A stretch of 64,000 bases of DNA from positions 446,501 through 510,500 of the forward strand of contig NZ_CP032418.1 in assembly GCF_003595195.1 (NCBI RefSeq), written 5' to 3'. The position numbers and the translations under genes are program-made. This DNA comes from Paenisporosarcina cavernae. GTDB taxonomy: Bacteria > Bacillota > Bacilli > Bacillales_A > Planococcaceae. The notes under the pieces were generated by a model. It ran no database searches, had not been told where the DNA came from, and was given only the letters and a program-made list of their open reading frames with translations. Below are positions 27,311 to 36,667 of the stretch, piece by piece (the first letter of the stretch is position 1; every line of letters starts with the position of its first letter).

Positions 27311-27328
27311 ACTGAGCGTTCGCTCGGT
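27311..27328. promoter_or_regulatory. Palindromic operator upstream of the thiolase operon
   Basis: ACTGAGCG-TT-CGCTCGGT, 15 of 16 arm positions symmetric. It lies 50 bases before the thiolase start and differs in sequence from the fadF operator. TetR-family repressors commonly bind sites of this kind; the TetR gene at 32271 is the natural candidate (inference). Confidence 0.65.
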
Positions 27329-27377
27329 TAATAATCACGTATTTTTGAAAGCGATTTCATACAAAGGAGCGAGATAG

Positions 27378-28571
27378 ATGACAAAGACAGTTATTTTAGC
27401 AGGCGCACGTACACCGTTTGGGAAAATGGGTGGTTCATTAGCATCGAAAACAGCAAGTGACTTAGGGGCAGTTGCCATCAAAGCTGCAATGGAAAAAGCA
27501 GGAGTAACGCCAGAAGCAATCGATGAAGTAATCATGGGTACTGTCTTACAGGCAGGACAAGGTCAAATTCCATCAAGACAAGCTGCAACGAAAGCTGGTC
27601 TCCCTTGGTCCGTGAAAACAGAAACAATCAACAAAGTATGCGCATCGGGCATGCGCGCTGTATCTCTTGGAGATCAACTAATTCGTCTTGGCGAAGAAGA
27701 AGTGATCGTCGCTGGTGGAATGGAGTCAATGTCTAATGCACCTTACTACTTACCTAAAGGACGCTTTGGGCTTCGTATGGGAGATGCCCAAATGGTCGAT
27801 GGCATGATCTACGATGGACTGTCATGTGCGTTTAATGCGGGACGCCCTCACATGGGAACATACGGAAACGGCACAGCGGAAAAGTTTGAATTAACGCGTG
27901 AAACACAAGATAAATGGGCGGAAAGAAGCCATACATTAGCACTTCAAGCGATGGAAGATGGCAAGTTTGACGAGGAAATCGTTTCGGTCGAAATCCCTCA
28001 ACGAAAAGGCGATGCCGTTGTCGTATCAAAAGACGAAGCGCCTCGCCCTGGAACTTCTGTAGATGTACTCGCTAATTTAAAACCAGCCTTCGGCAAAGAT
28101 GGAACGATTACTGCTGGAAATGCACCTGGGGTAAATGATGGTGCTGCCGCTTTAGTTCTCATGAATGAAAGCCGTGCACAACAAGAAGGCAAGGACATTC
28201 TTGCAACGGTGATTGGGCATGCAGAAGTCGCGATCGAACCTGAACGTTTCCCTGAAACTCCAGGCTTAGTAATCAATGCGATTCTAGAAAAAACAGGCAA
28301 GAAATTAGAAGAAATCGATTTATTTGAAATTAATGAAGCATTTTCCGCAGTAGCGCTTGCATCGAACAAAATTGCAGGACTAGATGACGAAAAAGTAAAC
28401 GTAAATGGCGGAGCAGTAGCACTTGGTCACCCAATCGGAGCGAGTGGCGCACGCATTATTTTAACATTAGCGAACGAGCTTAAACGTCGCGGTGGCGGTA
28501 TTGGGATTGCCGCAATTTGCTCTGGTGGCGGACAAGGCGATGCAGTAATGATTGAAGTGGCGAAAAACTAA
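27378..28571 (+). CDS. mmgA: Acetyl-CoA C-acetyltransferase (thiolase)
   Basis: 397 residues. It joins or splits acyl-CoA and acetyl-CoA. The active-site cysteine is in TINKVCASGMRAVSLGDQ. The C-terminal His and Cys are in VALGHPIGASGARIILTL and AAICSGGGQGDAVMIE. It is the first gene of a run with 3-hydroxybutyryl-CoA dehydrogenase and acyl-CoA dehydrogenase, like B. subtilis mmgABC. AAAGGAGCGAGATAG precedes the ATG. Confidence 0.92.
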   Translation: MTKTVILAGARTPFGKMGGSLASKTASDLGAVAIKAAMEKAGVTPEAIDEVIMGTVLQAGQGQIPSRQAATKAGLPWSVKTETINKVCASGMRAVSLGDQLIRLGEEEVIVAGGMESMSNAPYYLPKGRFGLRMGDAQMVDGMIYDGLSCAFNAGRPHMGTYGNGTAEKFELTRETQDKWAERSHTLALQAMEDGKFDEEIVSVEIPQRKGDAVVVSKDEAPRPGTSVDVLANLKPAFGKDGTITAGNAPGVNDGAAALVLMNESRAQQEGKDILATVIGHAEVAIEPERFPETPGLVINAILEKTGKKLEEIDLFEINEAFSAVALASNKIAGLDDEKVNVNGGAVALGHPIGASGARIILTLANELKRRGGGIGIAAICSGGGQGDAVMIEVAKN

Positions 28572-28616
28572 ATTTTATTCCATTAAAAACAACGATTTCC
28601 CTAAGGAGGACGAAGA

Positions 28617-29468
28617 ATGACTATTCAAAAAGTACTCGTAATAGGTGCTGGACAAATGGGTTCAGGGATTGCACAAGTGTGTGCACAAGCAGGTTTTGAT
28701 GTGAAACTGAATGACCGCGAAGAACAATTTTACAATCGCGGTATTCAAGTCATCACGAAAAACCTTTCCCGAGACGTAGAAAAAGGACGTAAAACAGAAG
28801 AAGAAAAAACGGAAATATTAAATCGTATCTCCAAATCACTTGATTTAAACGATGCAGCGGATGTTGATTTAGTCATTGAAGCGGCAGTGGAAAACATGGA
28901 GATTAAACAACAAATTTTCCGCCAGTTAGATGAAATCACACCTGCACATACGATTTTAGCGACCAATACATCGTCTCTTCCGATCACGGAAATTGCTGCA
29001 GTGACAAATCGTCCGGCCAAAGTGATTGGAATGCACTTTATGAATCCTGTACCAGTGATGAAACTGGTTGAAATCATTCGTGGGCTTGCAACGACGGATG
29101 AAGTGTATGCAGCAATTGAAGAAATGACGAAAAAATTAGCGAAAGTTCCAGTAGAAGTAAACGACTTCCCTGGTTTCGTCTCTAACCGTATTTTAATGCC
29201 AATGATTAACGAAGCGATTTATACGCTATATGAAGGTGTCGCGACGAAAGAAGCTATTGACGAGGTCATGAAACTCGGTATGAATCACCCAATGGGACCA
29301 CTTCAACTAGCAGACTTTATCGGGCTTGATACATGTCTATACATCATGGAAATACTACACGAAGGATTTGGCGACAGTAAGTACCGTCCATGCCCACTGC
29401 TACGTAAATACGTAAAAGCTGGCTGGTTAGGGAAGAAAACGGGTCGCGGATTCTACGTGTACGAATAG
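28617..29468 (+). CDS. mmgB: 3-hydroxybutyryl-CoA dehydrogenase
   Basis: 283 residues. Rossmann NAD(P) motif at the start (VLVIGAGQMGSGIAQVCAQA), then ATNTSSLPITEIAAVTNRPA, the catalytic-His motif GMHFMNPVPVMKLVEIIRG, and the C-terminal dimer domain (NHPMGPLQLADFIGLDTCL). It oxidises 3-hydroxyacyl-CoA to 3-ketoacyl-CoA, the step before the thiolase. CTAAGGAGGACGAAG precedes the ATG. Confidence 0.94.
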   Translation: MTIQKVLVIGAGQMGSGIAQVCAQAGFDVKLNDREEQFYNRGIQVITKNLSRDVEKGRKTEEEKTEILNRISKSLDLNDAADVDLVIEAAVENMEIKQQIFRQLDEITPAHTILATNTSSLPITEIAAVTNRPAKVIGMHFMNPVPVMKLVEIIRGLATTDEVYAAIEEMTKKLAKVPVEVNDFPGFVSNRILMPMINEAIYTLYEGVATKEAIDEVMKLGMNHPMGPLQLADFIGLDTCLYIMEILHEGFGDSKYRPCPLLRKYVKAGWLGKKTGRGFYVYE

Positions 29469-29480
29469 GAGGATCCTCTC

Positions 29481-30617
29481 GTGCAACTGAAATTTACCGA
29501 AGAACAACTGATGATGCGCAACATGGTACGAGACTTTGCTCAAACAGAAATCACTCCTTTCATTGATCGGATGGAAGCAGGGGAATTTCCTCGCGACATC
29601 ATGAAGAAAATGGGCGAGCTTGGACTGATGGGTATCACTTCTCCTGAAAAATATGGAGGAGCAGAAATGGACTTCACCAGCTACATTATCGCAATTCACG
29701 AATTGTCAAAAGTAAGCGCGGTCGTGGGAGTCGTGTTATCTGTTCATACGTCCGTTGGGACAAATCCTATTTTGTATTTTGGGAATGAAGAGCAGAAAAC
29801 CAAATACGTTCCAAAGCTAGCATCTGGCGAATGGTTAGGCGCATTCTGTTTGACAGAACCTTCCTCTGGATCAGACGCATCCGCGATGAAATCACGTGCT
29901 GTGAAAAAGGCTGATCACTATGTGCTAAATGGCTCTAAGATTTTCATTACAAACGGGGGAGAAGCAGACGTCTATATCGTTTTTGCATCCACAGATCCGT
30001 CACAAGGATCACGCGGCGTATCGGCATTTATCGTCGATAAATCTTCACCAGGACTGATTATCGGAAAAGATGAAGAAAAAATGGGATTACACGGATCACG
30101 AACAGTGCAACTCACATTTGAAGATATGATCGTTCCAGCGGAAAACCTTTTAGGCGAAGAAGGAGAAGGATTTAAGATTGCGATGGCGAACTTAGATGTA
30201 GGTCGTATCGGAATAGCTGCACAAGCACTTGGCATCGCGGAAGCAGCATACGAAGCAGCCGTTGCGTATGCAAAAGAACGCGAACAATTTGGCAAACCGA
30301 TTGCCGCTCAACAAGGTGTTGGCTTTAAACTTGCCGACATGGCAACAAAAGTAGAAGCAGCAAAATTACTTGTATACAAAGCAGCCAGCCTTCGTGCAGC
30401 AGGAAAAGACTGTGGGAAAGAAGCAAGTATGGCGAAGCTCTTCGCGGCGCAATCCGCCATGGACATTGCAATCGAAGCTGTTCAAGTATTCGGTGGCTAT
30501 GGCTATACAGAAGACTACCCAGTAGAGCGCTACTTCCGTGACGCGAAAGTGACGCAAATTTACGAAGGTACATCTGAAATTCAACACATCGTGATTAGTA
30601 AACATTTGTTGAAGTGA
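29481..30617 (+). CDS. mmgC: Acyl-CoA dehydrogenase (first of two)
   Basis: 378 residues from a GTG with AGGAGGATCCTCTC upstream. FAD enzyme with [18 protein letters not shown] (FAD-binding) and the catalytic Glu region [18 protein letters not shown]-like at the C-terminus (positions about 355-370). It oxidises acyl-CoA to enoyl-CoA and should deliver electrons to ETF. It closely resembles the second dehydrogenase at 31129 and is separated from it by a 500-base repeat-filled gap. Confidence 0.92.
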   Translation: MQLKFTEEQLMMRNMVRDFAQTEITPFIDRMEAGEFPRDIMKKMGELGLMGITSPEKYGGAEMDFTSYIIAIHELSKVSAVVGVVLSVHTSVGTNPILYFGNEEQKTKYVPKLASGEWLGAFCLTEPSSGSDASAMKSRAVKKADHYVLNGSKIFITNGGEADVYIVFASTDPSQGSRGVSAFIVDKSSPGLIIGKDEEKMGLHGSRTVQLTFEDMIVPAENLLGEEGEGFKIAMANLDVGRIGIAAQALGIAEAAYEAAVAYAKEREQFGKPIAAQQGVGFKLADMATKVEAAKLLVYKAASLRAAGKDCGKEASMAKLFAAQSAMDIAIEAVQVFGGYGYTEDYPVERYFRDAKVTQIYEGTSEIQHIVISKHLLK

Positions 30618-30632
30618 AGAAAAGATAATCAC

Positions 30633-30765
30633 GCACCTTTGCTTGTTCAGGATGTTTCACCGCAGGCGCCGTCTCAGCCTCCTCATGCAGCTAAAAAGCT
30701 GCACTGCGGGGTCTTCAACTGACGCTACTCCTGCAGGTTCAACACCTGAACTTATACAAAGGTGC
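30633..30765. repeat. 133-bp foldback element (inverted copy of the Bacillales CTCCTGC..GACCCCGCA..GAGGAGG repeat type)
   Basis: The ends are near inverted repeats: GCACCTTTG...TTCAGG...GTT pairs with AAC..CCTGAA...CAAAGGTGC. Inside, GCAGCT-AAAA-AGCTGC caps a second hairpin. Read on the minus strand it has the order CTCCTGCAGG, GACCCCGCAG, GAGGAGGCTGAGACGG, which I recognise as the layout of a repeat common in Bacillaceae intergenic regions. It begins 15 bases after the stop of the first acyl-CoA dehydrogenase. Confidence 0.7.
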
Positions 30766-30856
30766 CATGCTACAACTCTTAAAGTGTAGAGGTCTACTAA
30801 ATTAGTCAAGAGTCGTAGAGGAGTACTGAGTAAACTCTTTCTCATTCGATTGAAAT

Positions 30857-31012
30857 GGAGACGGCAACTCCTGTGGGAAAAAGGTCAGAATGTGACCCCG
30901 CAACGAGCATGCGAGCGAGGAGGCACATTGACCTTCCGGGTCGAAAGAACGCGACATCCATGTCGCATTTAGACATGCGAGCATCCTTGCTCTTAAAGCG
31001 TCCGCCGAAATG
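30857..31012 (+). repeat. Second copy of the Bacillales intergenic repeat, opposite orientation
   Basis: GGAGACGGCAACTCCTGTGGGA, then GTGACCCCGCAACGAGCATG, GAGCGAGGAGGCAC and a 3' end AAAGCGTCCGCCGAAATG. This is the same order of blocks as the foldback element but on the other strand, with an expanded middle containing GCGACATCCATGTCGC. It is followed by a GAAAATC-GAA-GATTTTC palindrome (31012-31028). The 510-base gap holds no gene. Confidence 0.65.
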
Positions 31013-31128
31013 AAAATCGAAGATTTTCGAGCATCTAATTTTATAAAACGTTCGAAAAAATGAAGTTAATTTAAAAAGCCAATTAATAAATTTCTTAAAA
31101 TAAACTAGATTTAAAGGAGCAAATCAAA

Positions 31129-32268
31129 ATGAATTTCCAACTATCTGAAGAACATGAAATGATCCGCAAAATGGTACGCGATTTTGCGACGAAAGAAGTA
31201 GCACCAACAGCTGCAGAACGTGACGAAGAAGAGCGTTTTGACCGCGAGTTATTCGACAAAATGGCAGAGCTAGGGTTAACAGGTATTCCATGGCCAGAAG
31301 AGTATGGCGGAATTGGTTCAGATTATCTTGCATACTGTATCGCGGTAGAAGAACTTTCACGCGTGTGTGCTTCTACAGGTGTTACGTTATCTGCACATAC
31401 ATCACTTGCTGGATGGCCAGTATTCAAATTTGGTACAGAAGAACAGAAGCAAAAATACTTACGTCCAATGGCGGAAGGTTCTAAAATTGGTGCTTACGGT
31501 TTAACAGAGCCAGGTTCAGGTTCAGACGCGGGTGGAATGAAAACATACGCGAAATTAGATGGCGATCACTATGTATTAAATGGTTCAAAGATCTTCATTA
31601 CAAATGGTGGAATTGCGGACATTTACATCGTGTTTGCAGTAACAGACCCTGAATCGAAACATAACGGAACATCTGCATTTATCGTAGAAGCTGATTTCGC
31701 CGGATTCTCTGTTGGTAAAAAAGAAAAGAAACTAGGAATTCGCTCTTCACCTACTACAGAAATTATCTTTGATAACTGCCGTGTACCGAAAGAGAACATG
31801 TTAGGTGCTGAAGGAGAAGGCTTCAAAATCGCGATGAAAACGCTAGATGGCGGACGTAACGGGATTGCTGCTCAAGCAGTAGGGATTGCACAAGGTGCGA
31901 TGGATGCAGCAATTGACTATGCGAAAGAACGTGTACAATTCGGGAAACCGATTGCAGCAAATCAAGGGGTTTCATTTAAATTAGCAGACATGGCAACATC
32001 GATTGAAGCATCTCGTTTATTGACATACCAAGCAGCTTGGTTAGAGTCTAACAATTTATCGTACGGTAAAGAGTCTGCGATGGCGAAATTGATGGCTGGC
32101 GATACAGCAATGAAAGTAACAACGGAAGCAGTGCAAGTGTTTGGTGGATATGGTTATACAAAAGATTATCCAGTAGAACGTTATATGCGCGACGCGAAAA
32201 TTACGCAAATTTACGAGGGTACACAAGAAATTCAACGTCTTGTCATCTCTCGAATGATTACGAAGTAA
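31129..32268 (+). CDS. acdA: Acyl-CoA dehydrogenase (second)
   Basis: 379 residues. [20 protein letters not shown] and [20 protein letters not shown] give the FAD/substrate site. The C-terminal segment with [20 protein letters not shown] contains the catalytic Glu. By position upstream of rpoE and by sequence type it corresponds to B. subtilis acdA. AAAGGAGCAAATCAAA precedes the ATG. Confidence 0.93.
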   Translation: MNFQLSEEHEMIRKMVRDFATKEVAPTAAERDEEERFDRELFDKMAELGLTGIPWPEEYGGIGSDYLAYCIAVEELSRVCASTGVTLSAHTSLAGWPVFKFGTEEQKQKYLRPMAEGSKIGAYGLTEPGSGSDAGGMKTYAKLDGDHYVLNGSKIFITNGGIADIYIVFAVTDPESKHNGTSAFIVEADFAGFSVGKKEKKLGIRSSPTTEIIFDNCRVPKENMLGAEGEGFKIAMKTLDGGRNGIAAQAVGIAQGAMDAAIDYAKERVQFGKPIAANQGVSFKLADMATSIEASRLLTYQAAWLESNNLSYGKESAMAKLMAGDTAMKVTTEAVQVFGGYGYTKDYPVERYMRDAKITQIYEGTQEIQRLVISRMITK

Positions 32269-32270
32269 TT

Positions 32271-32915
32271 GTGCGAGCAGTAGATGCTAAACGTGAAGTT
32301 CCTTCGAATGTGAAAGATGAGAGCCTGATTAACAAACGCAGGATGCAAATGATCCGCGGGGCTGTCGCGCTCTTTAAGCAAAAGGGCTATCATCGAACGA
32401 CAACGAGGGAAATCGCGAAAGAAGCGGGCTTTAGCATAGGAACGTTGTATGAATACATTCGTACAAAAGAAGATGTACTGTATTTAGTGTGTGACAGTAT
32501 TTATGAAGAAGTGCAGCAACGACTTTCAGGTATAGCTCAACAAGAAGGAAGTTTAGAAGGCTTAGAAAAAGCGATTCGACAGTACTATGAATTGATTGAC
32601 GAAATGCAAGACGAATTTGTCGTGATGTACCAAGAATCAAAGTCGTTGCCTAAAGATGCACTAGAATATGTGTTGAATAAAGAGCTTGAAATGGTGGCAC
32701 TTTTTGAAAATATTCTTCGGGATTGTCAAAAAGCCGGTGAAATTCATGTGAAAGACGAGTCTATTTCACTTGCGGCACATCATTTAGTGATTCAAGGACA
32801 AATGTGGGCGTTTCGGCGATGGGGTCTTCATTCCCACTATACGTTGGATCAATTTATGGATGACCAATTGCAGTGGCTACTACATGGAATAAAAGGGAAC
32901 GGAGGAACAACATGA
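32271..32915 (+). CDS. TetR/AcrR-family transcriptional regulator
   Basis: 214 residues from a GTG two bases after acdA. No clear ribosome site lies before it, so translation may depend on coupling to acdA. The N-terminal helix-turn-helix is typical: [20 protein letters not shown] followed by [20 protein letters not shown]. The C-terminal ligand domain is helical. Sited within the acyl-CoA/icmF operon, it probably senses an acyl-CoA and represses this block, possibly through the palindromes at 24971 and 27311. The stop overlaps icmF. Confidence 0.9.
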   Translation: MRAVDAKREVPSNVKDESLINKRRMQMIRGAVALFKQKGYHRTTTREIAKEAGFSIGTLYEYIRTKEDVLYLVCDSIYEEVQQRLSGIAQQEGSLEGLEKAIRQYYELIDEMQDEFVVMYQESKSLPKDALEYVLNKELEMVALFENILRDCQKAGEIHVKDESISLAAHHLVIQGQMWAFRRWGLHSHYTLDQFMDDQLQWLLHGIKGNGGTT

Positions 32916-35900
32916 CGCAAACAGTGGAAATTTATCGACCAGCAAACCCAGTTCGATTTGTCACGGCATCGAGTTTATTTGACGGACATGACGCTTCGAT
33001 CAATATTATGCGCCGAATTCTTCAATCAAGTGGAGCAGAAGTGATCCATTTAGGACACAACCGTTCGGTAGAAGAAGTCGTCAATGCGGCGATTCAAGAA
33101 GACGCACAAGGAATCGCGATTTCATCGTATCAAGGAGGACATGTGGAGTATTTCAAATACATGCATGACTTACTTGCTGAGCGAGGGGCACCACATATTC
33201 GCATTTACGGCGGTGGTGGCGGGGTTATTATCCCGAAAGAAATCAAAGAATTACAAGATTACGGTATTGCAGGGATTTTCTCCCCTGAAGACGGTCGTAC
33301 GCTTGGTTTACAAGGTATGATTAATCGCATGTTAGAAGAGTGTGATCAAGCCGTGAAGACTTCTGGTATCGAAGCGGCTATGGAAAAATTAGATACAGAG
33401 CACCCGGAAGTGCTGTCCAAACTAATCTCAGTCGCAGAGGCAGGATATGGAACGGATAATGCAGATGCGAAGAAATTGGTAGCAGATGCAAAATCTCGCA
33501 CAAAGAAAACACCTGTACTTGGCATTACAGGAACAGGGGGAGCAGGGAAGTCATCTTTAACGGATGAATTAATTCGCCGCTTCTTACACGAACTTCCAGA
33601 CAAAAAAATTGCCATTTTATCAATTGACCCGACGAAACAAAAAACGGGTGGAGCGCTTCTAGGAGACCGTATTCGGATGAATGCGATTTTTAACAAACGA
33701 GTGTTCATGCGTAGTTTAGCGACTCGTGGATCGCGTACAGAATTATCTGGAGCGACTGCCGATGTGCTAGACGTTGTTCGTGCAGCTGGGTACGATTTAA
33801 TTGTTGTAGAAACGAGTGGAATCGGACAAGGAGACGCAGAAATTGCGAATATCTCCGACTTATCCATGTATGTCATGACGAGTGAATTTGGAGCACCATC
33901 GCAATTAGAAAAAATCGACATGATCGATTACGCAGATTTAATTGTGATTAATAAATTCGAACGAAAAGGTTCGGAAGATGCACTTCGTCAAGTACAAAAG
34001 CAATATCAACGCAGCCGTGGTTTATGGGATGCGAAACTGGATGAAATGCCTGTCTTCGGAACAATTGCGAGCCAGTTTAACGATAAAGGAACGAATTCGT
34101 TATTCGCTGCATTAGTGAAGAAGGTAAATGAAGTAGCAGGTACTGACTGGACAACATCGTATGAAATGTCTGTCTTAACGCAAAAACAAGACGTCATTAT
34201 TCCAAATGACCGCCGCTATTATTTACGCGAAATTACGGACACAGTTCGGGGTTACCATAAGAAAAGTGAACAGCAAGTGGAACTTGCACGTCGATTGTTC
34301 CAATTAGAAGGAGCGATTGCAGCGGTAAAAGAGCAAGGGTCAAACGAAGGAATGGTGGAATCTCTTCAAACACTTGCAAATAGCGTTAAAGAGGAATTGT
34401 CAACAGAATCTCGTCGCATTTTAGACAACTGGTCAGCGTTAAAAGAGGCATATGCGGGAGACGAATTTGTTACGAAAATTCGCGACAAAGAACTCCGGAC
34501 GATTTTACGTACAGAGAGTTTATCAGGCTTGAAAATTCCGAAAGTCGCATTACCTAAATTCGTTGACTATGGAGAAATTTTACGCTGGGTATACAAAGAA
34601 AATGTTCCGGGTTCATTCCCTTATACTGCAGGTGTTTTCCCGTTCAAACGAGAAGGCGAAGATCCGAAACGTCAATTCGCAGGTGAAGGAACGCCAGAAC
34701 GTACGAACCGTCGTTTCCATTACTTGTCAAAAGACGATGATGCGAAACGTCTTTCGACGGCATTTGACTCCGTCACGTTGTACGGGGAAGATCCAGATCA
34801 CCGTCCCGATATTTACGGGAAAGTGGGAGAGTCAGGCGTAAGTATTTGTACATTAGAAGACATGAAAAAGCTGTATGCAGGCTTTGACTTATGTGCACCG
34901 TCGACTTCTGTATCCATGACGATTAATGGTCCTGCTCCGATTATTCTTGCGATGTTTATGAACACAGCGATTGATCAACAAGTGAAAAAACGCGAAGAAG
35001 AACTTGGTCGCGTGTTAACTATGGAAGAATTTACGGAAACGCGTGAACAAACAATGCAAGTAGTGCGTGGAACGGTGCAAGCGGATATTCTGAAAGAAGA
35101 CCAAGGGCAAAATACGTGTATTTTCTCGACAGAATTTGCGCTTCGCATGATGGGGGATATTCAACAGTTCTTCATTGACAAAAAAGTACGCAACTACTAT
35201 TCTGTGTCGATTTCTGGCTACCACATTGCAGAAGCGGGTGCTAATCCGATTTCACAACTTGCCTTTACACTCGCAAATGGCTTTACGTACGTGGAATATT
35301 ATTTAAGCCGTGGAATGAACATCGATGATTTTGCGCCAAACTTATCGTTCTTCTTCTCCAACGGTTTAGACCCAGAATATACGGTGATCGGACGTGTTGC
35401 TCGTCGTATTTGGGCAGTCACAATGCGCGAAAAATACGGCGCAAACGACCGCTCGCAAAAACTGAAATACCACGTCCAAACATCTGGACGTAGCTTGCAC
35501 GCTCAGGAGATTGACTTTAATGACATTCGTACGACATTGCAAGCATTAATGGCCCTTCAAGACAACTGTAACTCACTTCACACAAATGCGTATGATGAAG
35601 CGATTACAACGCCAACAGAAGAGTCCGTTCGTCGTGCAATGGCGATTCAAATGATTATCACAAAAGAGCACGGCTTATCGAAAAATGAAAATCCGTTGCA
35701 AGGTGCTTTCATTGTCGAAGAATTAACCGATATCGTGGAAGAAGCAGTGCTACAAGAGTTCGATCGCATCAACGATCGCGGTGGCGTTCTTGGAGCAATG
35801 GAAACGCAGTACCAACGTGGAAAAATTCAAGAAGAATCCATGCATTATGAAATGTTGAAGCACACTGGGGAATTACCTATCATCGGGGTAAACACGTATT

Positions 35901-36172
35901 TGAACCCGAACCCACCTTCATCAGATGATATCGATAACATGGAACTCGCACGTGCGACAAAAGAAGAAAAAGAAACGCAAATTTCCAATCTTCGTGCGTT
36001 CCAACAAACACACGAAACGGAAACGGAAGCTGCATTGCGAAAACTGAAAGATGTCGCAGTTTCTGGTGGTAACTTATTTGCGGAATTAATGGAAACCGTG
36101 AAAGTAGCATCACTTGGCCAAATCACAAATGCTTTATACGAAGTAGGCGGACAATACCGTCGTAATATGTAA
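32912..36172 (+). CDS. icmF: Fused isobutyryl-CoA mutase IcmF
   Basis: 1086 residues from the ATG at 32912 (ACGGAGGAACAAC upstream, overlapping tetR by four bases). Residues 1-150: B12-binding domain ([18 protein letters not shown] then [15 protein letters not shown]). Residues about 195-420: MeaB-like GTPase chaperone (P-loop [17 protein letters not shown]). The rest is the substrate-binding mutase subunit ([38 protein letters not shown]). It interconverts isobutyryl- and n-butyryl-CoA using adenosylcobalamin, and related pairs in some members. Its presence 8 kb from the B12 salvage operon gives that operon a likely customer. Confidence 0.95.
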   Translation: MTQTVEIYRPANPVRFVTASSLFDGHDASINIMRRILQSSGAEVIHLGHNRSVEEVVNAAIQEDAQGIAISSYQGGHVEYFKYMHDLLAERGAPHIRIYGGGGGVIIPKEIKELQDYGIAGIFSPEDGRTLGLQGMINRMLEECDQAVKTSGIEAAMEKLDTEHPEVLSKLISVAEAGYGTDNADAKKLVADAKSRTKKTPVLGITGTGGAGKSSLTDELIRRFLHELPDKKIAILSIDPTKQKTGGALLGDRIRMNAIFNKRVFMRSLATRGSRTELSGATADVLDVVRAAGYDLIVVETSGIGQGDAEIANISDLSMYVMTSEFGAPSQLEKIDMIDYADLIVINKFERKGSEDALRQVQKQYQRSRGLWDAKLDEMPVFGTIASQFNDKGTNSLFAALVKKVNEVAGTDWTTSYEMSVLTQKQDVIIPNDRRYYLREITDTVRGYHKKSEQQVELARRLFQLEGAIAAVKEQGSNEGMVESLQTLANSVKEELSTESRRILDNWSALKEAYAGDEFVTKIRDKELRTILRTESLSGLKIPKVALPKFVDYGEILRWVYKENVPGSFPYTAGVFPFKREGEDPKRQFAGEGTPERTNRRFHYLSKDDDAKRLSTAFDSVTLYGEDPDHRPDIYGKVGESGVSICTLEDMKKLYAGFDLCAPSTSVSMTINGPAPIILAMFMNTAIDQQVKKREEELGRVLTMEEFTETREQTMQVVRGTVQADILKEDQGQNTCIFSTEFALRMMGDIQQFFIDKKVRNYYSVSISGYHIAEAGANPISQLAFTLANGFTYVEYYLSRGMNIDDFAPNLSFFFSNGLDPEYTVIGRVARRIWAVTMREKYGANDRSQKLKYHVQTSGRSLHAQEIDFNDIRTTLQALMALQDNCNSLHTNAYDEAITTPTEESVRRAMAIQMIITKEHGLSKNENPLQGAFIVEELTDIVEEAVLQEFDRINDRGGVLGAMETQYQRGKIQEESMHYEMLKHTGELPIIGVNTYLNPNPPSSDDIDNMELARATKEEKETQISNLRAFQQTHETETEAALRKLKDVAVSGGNLFAELMETVKVASLGQITNALYEVGGQYRRNM

Positions 36173-36181
36173 AAGAGGAAG

Positions 36182-36214
36182 CGATCTCGGAGAAATTCGG
36201 GATCGTTTTTTTTT
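36182..36214 (+). terminator. Terminator after icmF
   Basis: CGATCTCG (36182-36189) pairs with CGGGATCG (36198-36205), followed by nine T. Confidence 0.85.
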
Positions 36215-36239
36215 CGATTGAAGCCGGGAAGATGGTTTC

Positions 36240-36445
36240 GACCATACTCATTTTGGCGGAACCGTCCGATAGAAAGTATTTTTTTGAAAAGTGTCAGTAG
36301 TGGAAAATCATCCTTTCGGAATGCCGCGCCGATAGAATGGACTGTTACGCCAATAGGAAGGAAATTGCGCTTATAGAAAGAGGATCCGCGCTTATAGAAC
36401 GGCATTCTGCGCCGATAAAATAGCGTTTTGCGCTGATAGAAGGTG
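36240..36445 (+). repeat. Intergenic word array E
   Basis: Words GCGCCGATAGAATGG, ACGCCAATAGGAAGG, TGCGCTTATAGAAAG, CGCGCTTATAGAACGG, TGCGCCGATAAAATAG and TGCGCTGATAGAAGG follow one another at about 20-23 bases. The same word is in array C on the opposite strand. The array sits between the icmF terminator and a 22-residue peptide gene. No other gene in the gap. Confidence 0.85.
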
Positions 36446-36545
36446 TGTTATAGTATGATAAAATCATTTATATTAATTTTCCGATGCGACATTTGATGCT
36501 TTACGTTCATTGTTAAACATACCTTATGGTAAGGGGGGAACAAAC

Positions 36546-36614
36546 ATGGCAAAAGGATTTTTTCTTCTCGTCATTGTCTTAATCGTAATTGTCATCATCA
36601 GACGATCAAAGTAA
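36546..36614 (+). CDS. 22-residue single-helix membrane peptide
   Basis: MAKGFFLLVIVLIVIVIIRR plus SK: a basic start, one hydrophobic helix of about 15 residues, and a basic end. It has its own strong ribosome site (AAGGGGGGAACAAAC) and is followed directly by a terminator, so it looks like a complete single-gene unit. It is too short for ordinary gene finding. The function is unknown; small membrane peptides of spore formers and of stress responses look like this. Confidence 0.7.
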   Translation: MAKGFFLLVIVLIVIVIIRRSK

Positions 36615-36652
36615 AAAAGAACGCTTCATCAGTAGTGATGAGCGTTCTTTTT
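36615..36652 (+). terminator. Terminator after the 22-residue peptide
   Basis: AAAAGAACGCTTCATCA pairs with TGATGAGCGTTCTTTT (one bulge) around GTAG. It starts right after the stop codon, and its A-rich left side means it could also end transcription of the convergent gene at 36668-38203. Confidence 0.88.
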
Positions 36653-36667
36653 ATCTCGTTCGGCATA

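Noticed and set aside
30657-30984. Minus-strand frames of 60-62 residues between the two acyl-CoA dehydrogenase genes
   Set aside because: They lie in the structured repeat elements and lack ribosome sites.
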